Shown here piece after piece: positions 44,391 to 52,748 of a stretch of DNA of 57,425 nt. Location of the stretch: the NCBI GenBank assembly GCA_002342785.1, contig DDQV01000030.1, forward strand, positions 1 through 57,425, in the 5' to 3' direction. Source of the stretch: Fusobacteriaceae bacterium UBA2433 (GTDB lineage: Bacteria; Fusobacteriota; Fusobacteriia; Fusobacteriales; Fusobacteriaceae). How positions within the stretch are numbered: the first letter of the stretch is position 1; each line of letters opens with the position of its first letter. The position numbers and the translations under genes are program-made. The notes beneath the pieces are model-generated. The model searched no databases. It worked only from the letters and a program-made list of their open reading frames with translations, and was not told the origin of the DNA.

Positions 44391-44927
44391 ATGAAAATAT
44401 TTGTTATTTCAGATATACATGGTTCAATTTATTATCTAGATAAAGCGTTAGAGTGTTTTATAAAAGAAAAAGCCGATTATATTTTAATCTTAGGAGATAT
44501 ACTATATCATGGTCCACGTAATCCTATTCCAAAAAATTACGATCCTAAGTTAGTAGCTAACAAATTAAATTTATATAAAAATAAAATTATAGCTCTCAGA
44601 GGAAATTGTGATAGTGAAGTCGATCAAATGCTTTTAAATTTTCCTATTCTCAGTGATTTTACCAATTTATTTTTAGGAGATAAACGTATTTTTGCCACCC
44701 ATGGTCATCTATTTAAACAAGACAAACTTTCTATAGATAATGATGATATCCTAATTTTTGGTCATACACATCTTCCATTAGCTGAAAAAAAAGATATTTT
44801 TATATTTAATCCCGGATCTATAACCTTTCCAAAAGGTGGAAATCCTAATTCTTACGGGATCTTGACTTCCTCTTCTTGGAAAATTAAAGATTTATATGGT
44901 AAAATATTCAAATCTATTGAATATTAA
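44391..44927 (+). CDS. YfcE/MJ0936-type metallophosphodiesterase
   Basis: Calcineurin-like phosphoesterase with all metal motifs: SDIHGS, GDILYHGP, RGNCDSEVD, THGH and FGHTHLP, then NPGSITFPKGG. 178 residues, normal for YfcE. Starts one base after galE, its AAAGG lying in the galE 3' end. The family hydrolyses artificial phosphodiesters in vitro; the physiological substrate is not known. Confidence 0.92.
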   Translation: MKIFVISDIHGSIYYLDKALECFIKEKADYILILGDILYHGPRNPIPKNYDPKLVANKLNLYKNKIIALRGNCDSEVDQMLLNFPILSDFTNLFLGDKRIFATHGHLFKQDKLSIDNDDILIFGHTHLPLAEKKDIFIFNPGSITFPKGGNPNSYGILTSSSWKIKDLYGKIFKSIEY

Positions 44928-44930
44928 ATT

Positions 44931-44974
44931 AAAAAATCCCAAAATAGTAATTTACTATTTTAAGGGATTTTTTT
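44931..44974. terminator. Bidirectional terminator after galE-yfcE
   Basis: Long stem AAAATCCC...AAAATAGTAA with TTACTATTTT...GGGATTTT, T-run on the plus strand and A-run for the opposite strand. It lies between convergent genes. Confidence 0.88.
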
Positions 44975-45251
44975 AATTAATATCATCTTCAATTTCGGTT
45001 TCAATGCTATCTGTATATTTTCTATCTTTTAAAATATAGTATACTAAAGTCAATATTAATTTAGCACTGTTATCTGTTATTTTTTTTAAAATTCCATTTT
45101 TTTCTGTAGCAACTAGATGAAGTTTATATCCAGATTCTAAAATTTTAAGAACATATTTATCATCTTCTTCATAGGGTGTAAACACTAACACTGCCGCCAA
45201 ATAAAATATTACAATACCTAATACTATTAATAACAATGTAATATACATCAT
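44973..45251 (-). CDS. Small membrane protein of unknown function
   Basis: 92 residues: one N-terminal membrane helix (MYITLLLIVLGIVIFYLAAVLVF region), a soluble mid part, a shorter hydrophobic stretch (AKLILTLVYYIL) and an acidic tail. No family recognised. ATG 45251 is eight bases from AGGAGGTGA; a GTG three codons earlier lies inside the Shine-Dalgarno, and the next ATG (45248) is also possible. Located downstream of thiN on the same strand, so may be co-transcribed. Confidence 0.6.
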   Translation of the reverse strand: MMYITLLLIVLGIVIFYLAAVLVFTPYEEDDKYVLKILESGYKLHLVATEKNGILKKITDNSAKLILTLVYYILKDRKYTDSIETEIEDDIN

Positions 45252-45321
45252 CTGAATCACCTCCTGTTTCTATACTATATATATACTTCATTATTACTAT
45301 TTTTCCTATAAAGATAAAAAA

Positions 45322-45945
45322 TCATTTTTGAATTATTCCTATAATAGAACCTTTATCGTATTTTATTCGAACTTTTTCCTTATTTATAATATTACTCATA
45401 CAAAGAGAGCTAGACCTAGAAATATTAATGCCGTCTAAAGGATAAAGAAAACCTTCTAATGTTAATGAATTTATTGGAGTAAGCGGAATAAAAGATATAA
45501 TCTTTCCTTTTTTTCCATGAATTTGCATCTCTTTCTTTACATAAAATATAATCTCATTTTCATCTTCATATGTAACATTTTTATATTTTTCTAAAAGATT
45601 TAAGTTAGTTATAAAATGATCTGTTCGTCCTCCTAAACCTCCTAAAACTAAAACGTTTTCATATTTAGCAGTTATTTTATTTAGAATTAGTTCTCCATCT
45701 GTAAAATCTTTTGACACAGGAAATTTTTTAAATTCAACCTCTAATTTTTCATAGTATTTTTTTACTTTTTTTTCTATAGAATCTAAATCTCCTAGTATAA
45801 CTTTAGGAACTATACCTAAACTATAAGTATAATTTGCTCCACCATCTGCACAATATATATCGTATTCTTCATATTTTATATTTTTATAATAATCATCCTT
45901 TAAATTAAATTTTCCACTTAAAAATATTATCGCTTGTTTTTTCAT
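45322..45945 (-). CDS. thiN: Thiamine diphosphokinase
   Basis: Transfers pyrophosphate from ATP to thiamine. Motifs: CADGGANY, PKVILGDLDSI, FPVSKDFTDGELIL and LGGLGGRTDHFITNL, all typical of ThiN/TPK. 207 residues. ATG 45945 has AAAGGAG, located in the 3' end of the preceding gene, three bases after its stop. In Fusobacteria and Firmicutes it often sits among translation genes; no TPP riboswitch is present. Confidence 0.93.
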   Translation of the reverse strand: MKKQAIIFLSGKFNLKDDYYKNIKYEEYDIYCADGGANYTYSLGIVPKVILGDLDSIEKKVKKYYEKLEVEFKKFPVSKDFTDGELILNKITAKYENVLVLGGLGGRTDHFITNLNLLEKYKNVTYEDENEIIFYVKKEMQIHGKKGKIISFIPLTPINSLTLEGFLYPLDGINISRSSSLCMSNIINKEKVRIKYDKGSIIGIIQK

Positions 45946-45948
45946 TCT

Positions 45949-46812
45949 CTACTCCTTTTCGTCATTTTTCATATTTATTTCTATAAATACAGGTAAATGA
46001 TCTGAAATTATTTTTTTTATTTCTCCATAATTATTATCTGTAAAATCAACTACTCCGTTCCTTCCAGTATACCATCCCTTCATTAATTCATAAGGATAAA
46101 ATACATGATCATATTTAGATACTAAACCAGTTTTTCCTATTGTAGTTTTTCTATTAGGAGGTATTGCATCAACTATCATATCTTTATGTTTTAGCAAATT
46201 AGAAAAAGAAGGATCGTAAGAAGGTATATTAAAATCTCCTCCAATTATAACTATATTACCTTCTTTATTATTTTCATCATATCCTTTCTTAAACCATTCA
46301 TATACATCTATCATTTGCATAGCTTCTAGCTGTCTTTCTGTTTTTTTCTTTCCAAATATAGAATGTACTAAAACATATGTAAATTCAAAATCACCTATTT
46401 TAAATTTAGCACCATATGGTTCCCTCATAAAAAAAATCTCTTTTTCTTTTTCTGGATAAAATTTTCCTTTCTTAAGAAGTTTTACTTTATCTATTCTATA
46501 AATATATGCAAAATATTCTCTATATTTTTTACTTCCAACTGCATAAGGTGATATATGATATCTCCATTCTATACCTGTTTGAGCTTTTAATTCATTAGTT
46601 AGTTTTTTAACTTCATCTTTTTTCATAACTTCTTGAATTCCTATTAAATCAAAAGAAGAAATAATACTTGCTATTCCTTCTATTTTTTCTTCTCTATATT
46701 TACTTTTCCATCCTAGATGTAAGGTATTAAAACTAGCAATATTTACAGTTGATCCAAAGGTCAATATATTAAAAATTATAAATACCACTATTAATTTAAA
46801 AAAACTTTTCAT
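45949..46812 (-). CDS. Exported endonuclease/exonuclease/phosphatase-fold protein
   Basis: DNase I-like fold with a signal peptide (residues 1-21, MKSFFKLIVVFIIFNILTFGS). Metal and catalytic motifs: SFNTLHLGW, GIQEVMK, GGDFNIP and SDHLPVF. 287 residues. Could be a secreted nuclease or a phosphodiesterase on other substrates; family members vary. ATG 46812 has GGGAGG upstream. Coupled to thiN by a three-base gap. Confidence 0.88.
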   Translation of the reverse strand: MKSFFKLIVVFIIFNILTFGSTVNIASFNTLHLGWKSKYREEKIEGIASIISSFDLIGIQEVMKKDEVKKLTNELKAQTGIEWRYHISPYAVGSKKYREYFAYIYRIDKVKLLKKGKFYPEKEKEIFFMREPYGAKFKIGDFEFTYVLVHSIFGKKKTERQLEAMQMIDVYEWFKKGYDENNKEGNIVIIGGDFNIPSYDPSFSNLLKHKDMIVDAIPPNRKTTIGKTGLVSKYDHVFYPYELMKGWYTGRNGVVDFTDNNYGEIKKIISDHLPVFIEINMKNDEKE

Positions 46813-46871
46813 AAACTTTCCTCCCTTATTTTTTTAAAAAATTTTACAATTTATCGTCATTTTATTTAATT

Positions 46872-46907
46872 TAAAAAAACCTAGAAAATTTTAATTTTCT
46901 AGGTTTA
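46872..46907 (-). terminator. Terminator after efp
   Basis: Perfect 14-bp stem AAACCTAGAAAATT (46877-46890) / AATTTTCTAGGTTT (46893-46906), followed on the minus strand by seven T, some ten bases past the efp stop. Confidence 0.93.
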
Positions 46908-46914
46908 AATTTAT

Positions 46915-47487
46915 TTACTTAGCTCTCTCTACATATTTTCCTGTTCTTGTATCTATTCTAATTAATTCGTCCATCTCAATAAATAAAGGAACCATTAATT
47001 CATAACCAGTTTCTATAGTTGCAGCTTTAAGTGCTTTTCCTGTAGTATCACCTTTTAATCCAGGCTCTGTATAAGTAACTTTAAATACCATGTGATTTTC
47101 TAATTCTACTCCTACTGGTCTACCTTCATAAAACAAGATATCTATAACAACCTCTTCTTTTAAATAGTTAACAGCACCATCTAAATCTTCTTTTTGTAAT
47201 CCAATTTGCTCAAATGTTTCTTGATTCATGAAGTTATATTCTCCATCATCTTCATATAAAAACTGCATAGACTGTTTATCTAACATAATATCATTCATTA
47301 TATCCGATGCCTTTACTGTATTTTCATTAACTCTTCCACTAATAAGATCTTTTACTTTAAATGTAATTTCTGGTGCTCTTTGTCTTTTCCCAGATGTTGA
47401 TTGGAATCTTTCTGCCTTCAATATTAAAAAAGGTACTCCATCTACTTCAAATGTACTTCCTGCCCTTAGTTTATCTGCCGATTTCAT
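46915..47487 (-). CDS. efp: Elongation factor P with a non-canonical tip loop
   Basis: Helps ribosomes through polyproline stretches. 190 residues, KOW-like N-terminal domain and two OB domains; FMNQETFEQIGL, GLKGDTTGKALKAAT, VPLFIEMDELIRIDTRTG are classic EF-P. The loop that enters the peptidyl-transferase centre does not carry the usual PGKG tip. It reads RFQSTSGKRQRAPE (about 27-40), four residues longer than in E. coli EF-P by my alignment, nearer the longer loop of EfpL (YeiP). Candidate tip residues are Lys34, Arg35, Arg37. ATG 47487 has GGAGG upstream. No modification enzyme is in the window. Confidence 0.93.
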   Translation of the reverse strand: MKSADKLRAGSTFEVDGVPFLILKAERFQSTSGKRQRAPEITFKVKDLISGRVNENTVKASDIMNDIMLDKQSMQFLYEDDGEYNFMNQETFEQIGLQKEDLDGAVNYLKEEVVIDILFYEGRPVGVELENHMVFKVTYTEPGLKGDTTGKALKAATIETGYELMVPLFIEMDELIRIDTRTGKYVERAK

Positions 47488-47711
47488 TATTATTCCTCCA
47501 TATTATTACTTCTTACGTTACTCTTTTTTATAATTTTTCCTTAAATAAGAAAACTCTACATAAACATCTTAAATAAATCACAATAGTCCCTTAAATTCAA
47601 AATTTTATACAAAAATTAAATTTTAATAAAAATAAATATTAGGAAAAGAGTTAAAAAAGTTATTTTTTTAATTATACAATAATTTAGAAGAATCTACAAG
47701 ATAAATAAGGC

Positions 47712-49253
47712 TTATTTATCTCTTTCATTAAAGGTTATTAAATCGTATATATCTTTTTTTATGTAAGGACTTCCTATTTTACTTTGAACTTTTTCCCATA
47801 ATTCTTTAAATTTTTCAAAATCCATCCTTTTTATTATTATAATCGATTCTTTCAGGTATTTTATATCTGCTTTAGAGATTTCCATCCCATGGAGAAGATT
47901 TTTTTTAATTTTATAATAATTGTTTTGCTCTAGTTTAAAACTATTATAGTAAAATCCTAAAAATTCATCAGATAAGTTTTTTTCTTGATAAATAATTTTT
48001 CTAACTTCACTAGATATATAATCAATACTTAATTCTTTTTTTATCTGTCCTCTATTTTTCCCTTCAAACTCAAAAAAAGGTAAAAATACTTGATACATAT
48101 GATAACTTCTTATAGATTTGGTAAATGCATACATCTTCTTTAAAAAAGGATGTAATTTTTCATTGGATTTAACTAATCCTTTATTTATTTCATATGTGCT
48201 TCCTAAATGAGGATATAATGTAATTGTAAAATCTTCTGAATGAACAAAATTAGTTATATATTCATCATATTTATTATTTTTTTTAAATTTTTTGATAAAT
48301 TTTCTAGCTCTGATTAACTCTTCATAAATCATATTTTCATTGAAAAAATCATCTATAAAAACTTTAGGACTTATTATTAATTCATCTTTAATTTCACTTT
48401 TTTTATTAAAAAAAGGTAATAATGGTTTATCAATTATTGTAAATATACTCTCAAATTTTTTCTCTATATCTTCGTCTAATTTTAATTTAAATTCCACTTT
48501 AGATATTTTTTTTATACTCTCTTTATCTTTAATATAGTTATTTTTTTTTAAAATTTTAAAAAGGTATCCATAATAATAATTTTTTACTTTTTTATAAAGA
48601 ATTTCATTGTTTTTTAGCGAAGGATATTTTTCTAATGCTATAGAATCAAATTCTATAAAATCTTCTAAATTTAAGATTCCTAATTTATTAATCCCAAGAG
48701 CATTCCAAGTATAAACCTTTGGAATTCCATAACCTTTTAAATCAGAGATTAAAGCAACATATTGAGCTATCGCTCCACCTAAAGAATGTCCAGTTAAAGA
48801 TATACTTTTATGCTCTTTCTCTAAAATTTCTTTATAAAACTCAACCCCTTGTTCTAATTGTTTTGGTTTCCTATCAACACTTATTACGAAATCAGTTTCT
48901 ATAAAATCTTTATATGCTTCTCCAAATGAACTCAATTCTGTTCCTCTATAAGAAATAACTATCTGTTTATTTTTTTCAAAAGCTATGGCATAAAAACCTG
49001 TTTTTTCTGTTCCTTCTCTGTAAGTATCATTCATTATTCCTATAATTTTCCACTCATATAAAAAAGCATGAAATGTTTTTTCAAATATATCACTTCCTCC
49101 ATATGACCAAACTTCATTAGGAAAAGATAGTAATCTTTCTCTGGATTTATCATTTAAAAATAAAATTTCTTCCAATGTAAGACCTATATCTTCCTCTTTA
49201 AAATCACCATATGAAAGACCACTAAGAACTAAATAATCTAATTCTGTTATCAT
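47712..49253 (-). CDS. Lipase-like alpha/beta hydrolase (Mbeg1/DUF2974 type)
   Basis: 513 residues. Nucleophile elbow GHSLGG in SLTGHSLGGAIAQYVAL, preceded by VISYRGTELSSFGEAYKDF as in Mbeg1-like proteins; the long C-terminal half is of unknown fold. No signal peptide is seen, so the site of action is unclear. ATG 49253 has AAGGTGG upstream and follows the DgkA-PAP2 gene by twelve bases. Its stop codon lies in a short inverted repeat (GATAAATAA/TTATTTATC) without a T-run. The 220 bases beyond it, before efp, show no gene. Confidence 0.8.
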   Translation of the reverse strand: MITELDYLVLSGLSYGDFKEEDIGLTLEEILFLNDKSRERLLSFPNEVWSYGGSDIFEKTFHAFLYEWKIIGIMNDTYREGTEKTGFYAIAFEKNKQIVISYRGTELSSFGEAYKDFIETDFVISVDRKPKQLEQGVEFYKEILEKEHKSISLTGHSLGGAIAQYVALISDLKGYGIPKVYTWNALGINKLGILNLEDFIEFDSIALEKYPSLKNNEILYKKVKNYYYGYLFKILKKNNYIKDKESIKKISKVEFKLKLDEDIEKKFESIFTIIDKPLLPFFNKKSEIKDELIISPKVFIDDFFNENMIYEELIRARKFIKKFKKNNKYDEYITNFVHSEDFTITLYPHLGSTYEINKGLVKSNEKLHPFLKKMYAFTKSIRSYHMYQVFLPFFEFEGKNRGQIKKELSIDYISSEVRKIIYQEKNLSDEFLGFYYNSFKLEQNNYYKIKKNLLHGMEISKADIKYLKESIIIIKRMDFEKFKELWEKVQSKIGSPYIKKDIYDLITFNERDK

Positions 49254-49265
49254 AATTCTACCACC

Positions 49266-49979
49266 TTAAAATATTAACTTTAATAAAACATATGTAACTA
49301 TTATTCCAACCAAACTCCCAATAAAAACTTCTTTAGGAGAATGAATTCGACCTTCTATCCTAGACTGAGCTACCAAAAGAGCTATTCCAAAAGTCAAGAT
49401 TGTTACTACTATATTTTCTGTGGCGTAAGATACTCCTACCCACATTCCAAAAGCTAAAGCAGAATGTCCACTTGGCATACCACCGTGTAGTAATTTACCT
49501 TTTTTATAATAAGATTTAATTATAAATACTACAATTATTACTACAAATAATACTAATAAAACTGTATCTACATAAGAATATTTCAACAATTTAAATATTT
49601 CAAAAGTGTCTTCCTTAATTTTTTTACTAAAAATTATATAACCTATAACCAAAGCATTTAGAGAAACAACTAGAACTGCTCCTGCAGCTACATCTTTAGC
49701 TTTTTTAGCAAGTGGATGATATCTACTTGTACTAATATCAACTGCCGCTTCTATAGCAGTATTCATTAATTCTGCAAAAAAGACAAGAGATATAGCAAAT
49801 GATAGACTTTTTAAATCAGATCTTGTTACACCAAATATAAGACTTAGAATTACTATCAAAATAGCAGTAAATATATGAATCCTCATATTTTTTTCTGTTT
49901 TTATAGCTATAACTATTCCTTCTAAAGCATAGTTTACACTTTCGCTAAATTTAGCATTTTTAGTTATTTTTTTTTTCAT
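49266..49979 (-). CDS. Fusion of undecaprenol/diacylglycerol kinase and PAP2 phosphatase
   Basis: 237 residues in two membrane domains. Residues 9-118 are a DgkA/UdpK-like kinase (AELMNTAIEAAVD, HPLAKKAKDVAAGAV). Residues about 128-237 are a PAP2 phosphatase (HGGMPSGHSALAFG at 165-178, then SRIEGRIHSPKE, the last acidic residue being Glu rather than the usual Asp). One protein could thus phosphorylate a lipid alcohol and dephosphorylate a lipid phosphate or pyrophosphate, both steps in recycling the undecaprenyl carrier. ATG 49979 has GAGGT upstream. Shares strand and tight spacing with ybeY and the lipase. Confidence 0.9.
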   Translation of the reverse strand: MKKKITKNAKFSESVNYALEGIVIAIKTEKNMRIHIFTAILIVILSLIFGVTRSDLKSLSFAISLVFFAELMNTAIEAAVDISTSRYHPLAKKAKDVAAGAVLVVSLNALVIGYIIFSKKIKEDTFEIFKLLKYSYVDTVLLVLFVVIIVVFIIKSYYKKGKLLHGGMPSGHSALAFGMWVGVSYATENIVVTILTFGIALLVAQSRIEGRIHSPKEVFIGSLVGIIVTYVLLKLIF

Positions 49980-50036
49980 AACTTTACCTCATCTTTTCTA
50001 AAATACTTAGCCTTGTCAGAATAAAAATAAAAATAT

Positions 50037-50507
50037 TTACATATCTCTTCTATATCCATGCATTTCTAAAATTTCTTCCTCTTTTTTTCTCATTACCTCT
50101 TTATCTTCATCTTCTATATGATCATACCCTAACAAATGTAAGATCCCATGAGTTAATACATAATAAAATTCTCTCTTGAAACTATGATTGTAATCTCCTG
50201 CTTGTTCCTTAACTCTCTCTAAAGATATTACTATATCACCCAAAGTTAAATAAGGTCCAAATTGAAAGTCATCTTCATTATCTAAATAAGCAAAAGAAAT
50301 TACATCTGTAGGTTGATCTTTTCCTCTATAATCCCTATTAACAACTTGAATATTTTCATTATTGGTAAGTAAAAGAGACATATAAATATCTCTTTCACTT
50401 TCATATTCATCTTCTATAACTGTTTTTATATAGTCTTCTACAGTTTCTAAATCTATAAATTCATTGTAACCTTCTATTCCTTTTGTTAATTCTACTGTAA
50501 TATCCAT
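50037..50507 (-). CDS. ybeY: Endoribonuclease YbeY
   Basis: Zinc-dependent RNase of 16S rRNA maturation. The metal site HGILHLLGYDH is complete, preceded by NRDYRGKDQPTDVISFAY. 156 residues. ATG 50507 has AAGGAGG upstream. Next to pgpH as in many genomes, though here a hairpin terminator lies between them. Confidence 0.96.
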   Translation of the reverse strand: MDITVELTKGIEGYNEFIDLETVEDYIKTVIEDEYESERDIYMSLLLTNNENIQVVNRDYRGKDQPTDVISFAYLDNEDDFQFGPYLTLGDIVISLERVKEQAGDYNHSFKREFYYVLTHGILHLLGYDHIEDEDKEVMRKKEEEILEMHGYRRDM

Positions 50508-50561
50508 ACGATATTTCCTCCTTAAATGTCCCCTTAATAACTATTTTCTAATATAAACTAA

Positions 50562-50597
50562 AACCTAAAACCTTCAATTTTTTTATTGAAGGTTTTA
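50562..50597 (-). terminator. Terminator after pgpH
   Basis: Perfect 12-bp stem AAAACCTTCAAT (50567-50578) / ATTGAAGGTTTT (50585-50596). The T-run after it is broken (TTTTAGGTTTT), so readthrough into ybeY is possible. Confidence 0.8.
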
Positions 50598-50649
50598 TAA
50601 AATAAAATATTTCAAAACTCATAATCATATAATTTTAACTCAAAAGTTA

Positions 50650-52728
50650 TCATTTTTGTCCTGGATATTTTATCCTTACATGGTGTATACTCATGAGTAC
50701 CTTTGTAAAACTTTTAATTATTATTTCAATTTCTTTAAATGTAAGATCAGCATCTGAAAGCTGTTGTTCTTCTATTTTTGAACCTATGATTTTTCTAAGC
50801 ATCTTCTCTATTGTTACTGGAGTTTTTTCATCTAATGATCTCACTGCTGCCTCAATCGAATCTGCCAACATTATTACTGCTGACTCCTTACTTCTTGGTT
50901 TTGGTCCACTATATCTAAAGTCACTTTCTTCTAAAGAAGGGTTATTTTGTTTAGCTTTATTATAAAAATAAGCTAGTAAAGTGGTTCCCTGATGTTCATA
51001 CATAATATCTCTTATTTCCTTTGGTAAATTATATTCTCTTCCCATCTCATCTCCATCTTTAGTATGTGATGTTATTATAAGGGTACTCAAAGTCGGACTT
51101 AAGTTATTATGTGGATTAATTCCATCAGCTTGATTTTCTACATAAAATTTTGGTCTTTTCATCTTTCCTATATCATGATAATAAGAAGCTACTCTGGCTA
51201 AAACATGATTTCCACCTATGGCTTCTGTAGCTTGCTCTGAAAGAGTAGCCACCATCATAGAATGATGAAAGGTTCCAGGAGCACTAACTGCTAATCGTCT
51301 AAGTAGAGGTTGAGACAGGTCCCCTAACTCTAAAAGTTTTATATTTGTTAAAATATTAAACGTCCTTTCAAAATATGGAAGTAAGGCTATGGTCAACATT
51401 CCTGTAAAAGCTCCAGATAAAAATAATGCCCCACTTTTAATTAAACTATCTATAAATTCCATATCCATACAAACAGCTATAGTTAATACTGTAAAAACTT
51501 TAGTCATTCCTATATATATCCCTGTATTAATAATATTAGTTCTATTTTTTATTTTCGTTACCAAATATAAGGAAACTATCAAACTAAATATTTCTATGAC
51601 TAAATACTCTATATTAAAACCATTTAAAGGGACAGTATAGAGTATCAAAAATCCACCTATAATCAAACTACTCTTTATGTTTATTAAAATTCCCAAAAGA
51701 ATAAATACAGTTTCTATGGGTAATATATATTTCCAATTTGGATCTACAACTCTAAAAGATATGATTCCTACAACAATAGATAACATTATAGCACTATAAA
51801 TTTTTTTCTGCCTTATTTCGTCAAACATAAACTTCACACAAACATTTTTAAACATCACAGACAATATAAAAAGATAAATAAGTGTTCCCATAAATTTTAT
51901 TATCTTACTAGTTTTCCCATAAAGCCCTGCATTTTTAAGTATCATAACCTTATTCTCAGGAACAACTTCACCTTTTTTTAAAATCACCGATCCAGCTTTT
52001 ATACGAACCGATATATTTTTAACTTGCTCTATTTTTTTCTTTATCAATTCTTCAGTTTTTTCACTATCTAATATATAGTTTGGTTTTATAAAAGCTTTTA
52101 TAAAGTTTCCTTCATATAGATCTAAATCCTCAATTGTTTCAAATATATTATCCAATCTCAATAAATTTTTATCTTGTTTTACTCCAGATTTATATAAAGT
52201 TTTTATATCTTTTAGATATTTATCTCTTACAATATCTATTTCTTTATCTGATTTTTCAAAAAGATATACAAAAAGTTTTAACGAAACCTTTCTATCAAAT
52301 TCCTCTTCTATCTTTTTATAAACTAGATCTGAATCTGAATATTTTTTTTTATAATTTTTTATTTGCTTAAAAAAAAGTTCCACCCTTTCTAAAGTTTCTT
52401 CTTCTACATGTTCAACGCTTATATATTCTTTTTGAGAGTTTTCAAGTATTTCAGAAATTATTTTTTCTTTAGCGTCTCTATCATTATAAATAATATCTGT
52501 CGGAGCAATTATATCTTTTCTTACTACGTCTCCTAATTTCAGATAATCATTAAATAGATAAGTATTTGCACTAGCTACAGTAATCACTAAAATTAAGATT
52601 AAATATACTATTTTTTCGTTAACCACTTCTCTTGCGGAATATTCTTGATCTTTAATTTCTTTTTTTATTTTTTCTTTTTTCTCAAATCCAATTGTCAATC
52701 TTCTACCAAAAAGCTCAATTTTTTTCAT
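50650..52728 (-). CDS. pgpH: PgpH-type 7TM-HD cyclic di-AMP phosphodiesterase
   Basis: 692 residues. N-terminal membrane helix (about 40-56), a large extracytoplasmic 7TMR-HDED region, seven membrane helices (about 290-460), and a cytoplasmic HD domain. The latter has FHHSMMVATLSEQA, ASYYHDIGK, HNNLSPTLSTLIITSHTKDG and ADSIEAAVRSLDEKT. In Listeria PgpH hydrolyses c-di-AMP; the same is likely here. ATG 52728 has GGAGG upstream. It follows the DinG-like gene by 20 bases on the same strand. Confidence 0.95.
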   Translation of the reverse strand: MKKIELFGRRLTIGFEKKEKIKKEIKDQEYSAREVVNEKIVYLILILVITVASANTYLFNDYLKLGDVVRKDIIAPTDIIYNDRDAKEKIISEILENSQKEYISVEHVEEETLERVELFFKQIKNYKKKYSDSDLVYKKIEEEFDRKVSLKLFVYLFEKSDKEIDIVRDKYLKDIKTLYKSGVKQDKNLLRLDNIFETIEDLDLYEGNFIKAFIKPNYILDSEKTEELIKKKIEQVKNISVRIKAGSVILKKGEVVPENKVMILKNAGLYGKTSKIIKFMGTLIYLFILSVMFKNVCVKFMFDEIRQKKIYSAIMLSIVVGIISFRVVDPNWKYILPIETVFILLGILINIKSSLIIGGFLILYTVPLNGFNIEYLVIEIFSLIVSLYLVTKIKNRTNIINTGIYIGMTKVFTVLTIAVCMDMEFIDSLIKSGALFLSGAFTGMLTIALLPYFERTFNILTNIKLLELGDLSQPLLRRLAVSAPGTFHHSMMVATLSEQATEAIGGNHVLARVASYYHDIGKMKRPKFYVENQADGINPHNNLSPTLSTLIITSHTKDGDEMGREYNLPKEIRDIMYEHQGTTLLAYFYNKAKQNNPSLEESDFRYSGPKPRSKESAVIMLADSIEAAVRSLDEKTPVTIEKMLRKIIGSKIEEQQLSDADLTFKEIEIIIKSFTKVLMSIHHVRIKYPGQK

Positions 52729-52748
52729 TATTTGCCTCCAATATCAAC

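Noticed and set aside
45252..45321. TPP riboswitch or terminator near thiN
   Set aside because: The short gap after thiN shows no TPP aptamer signature and no clear hairpin with T-run.
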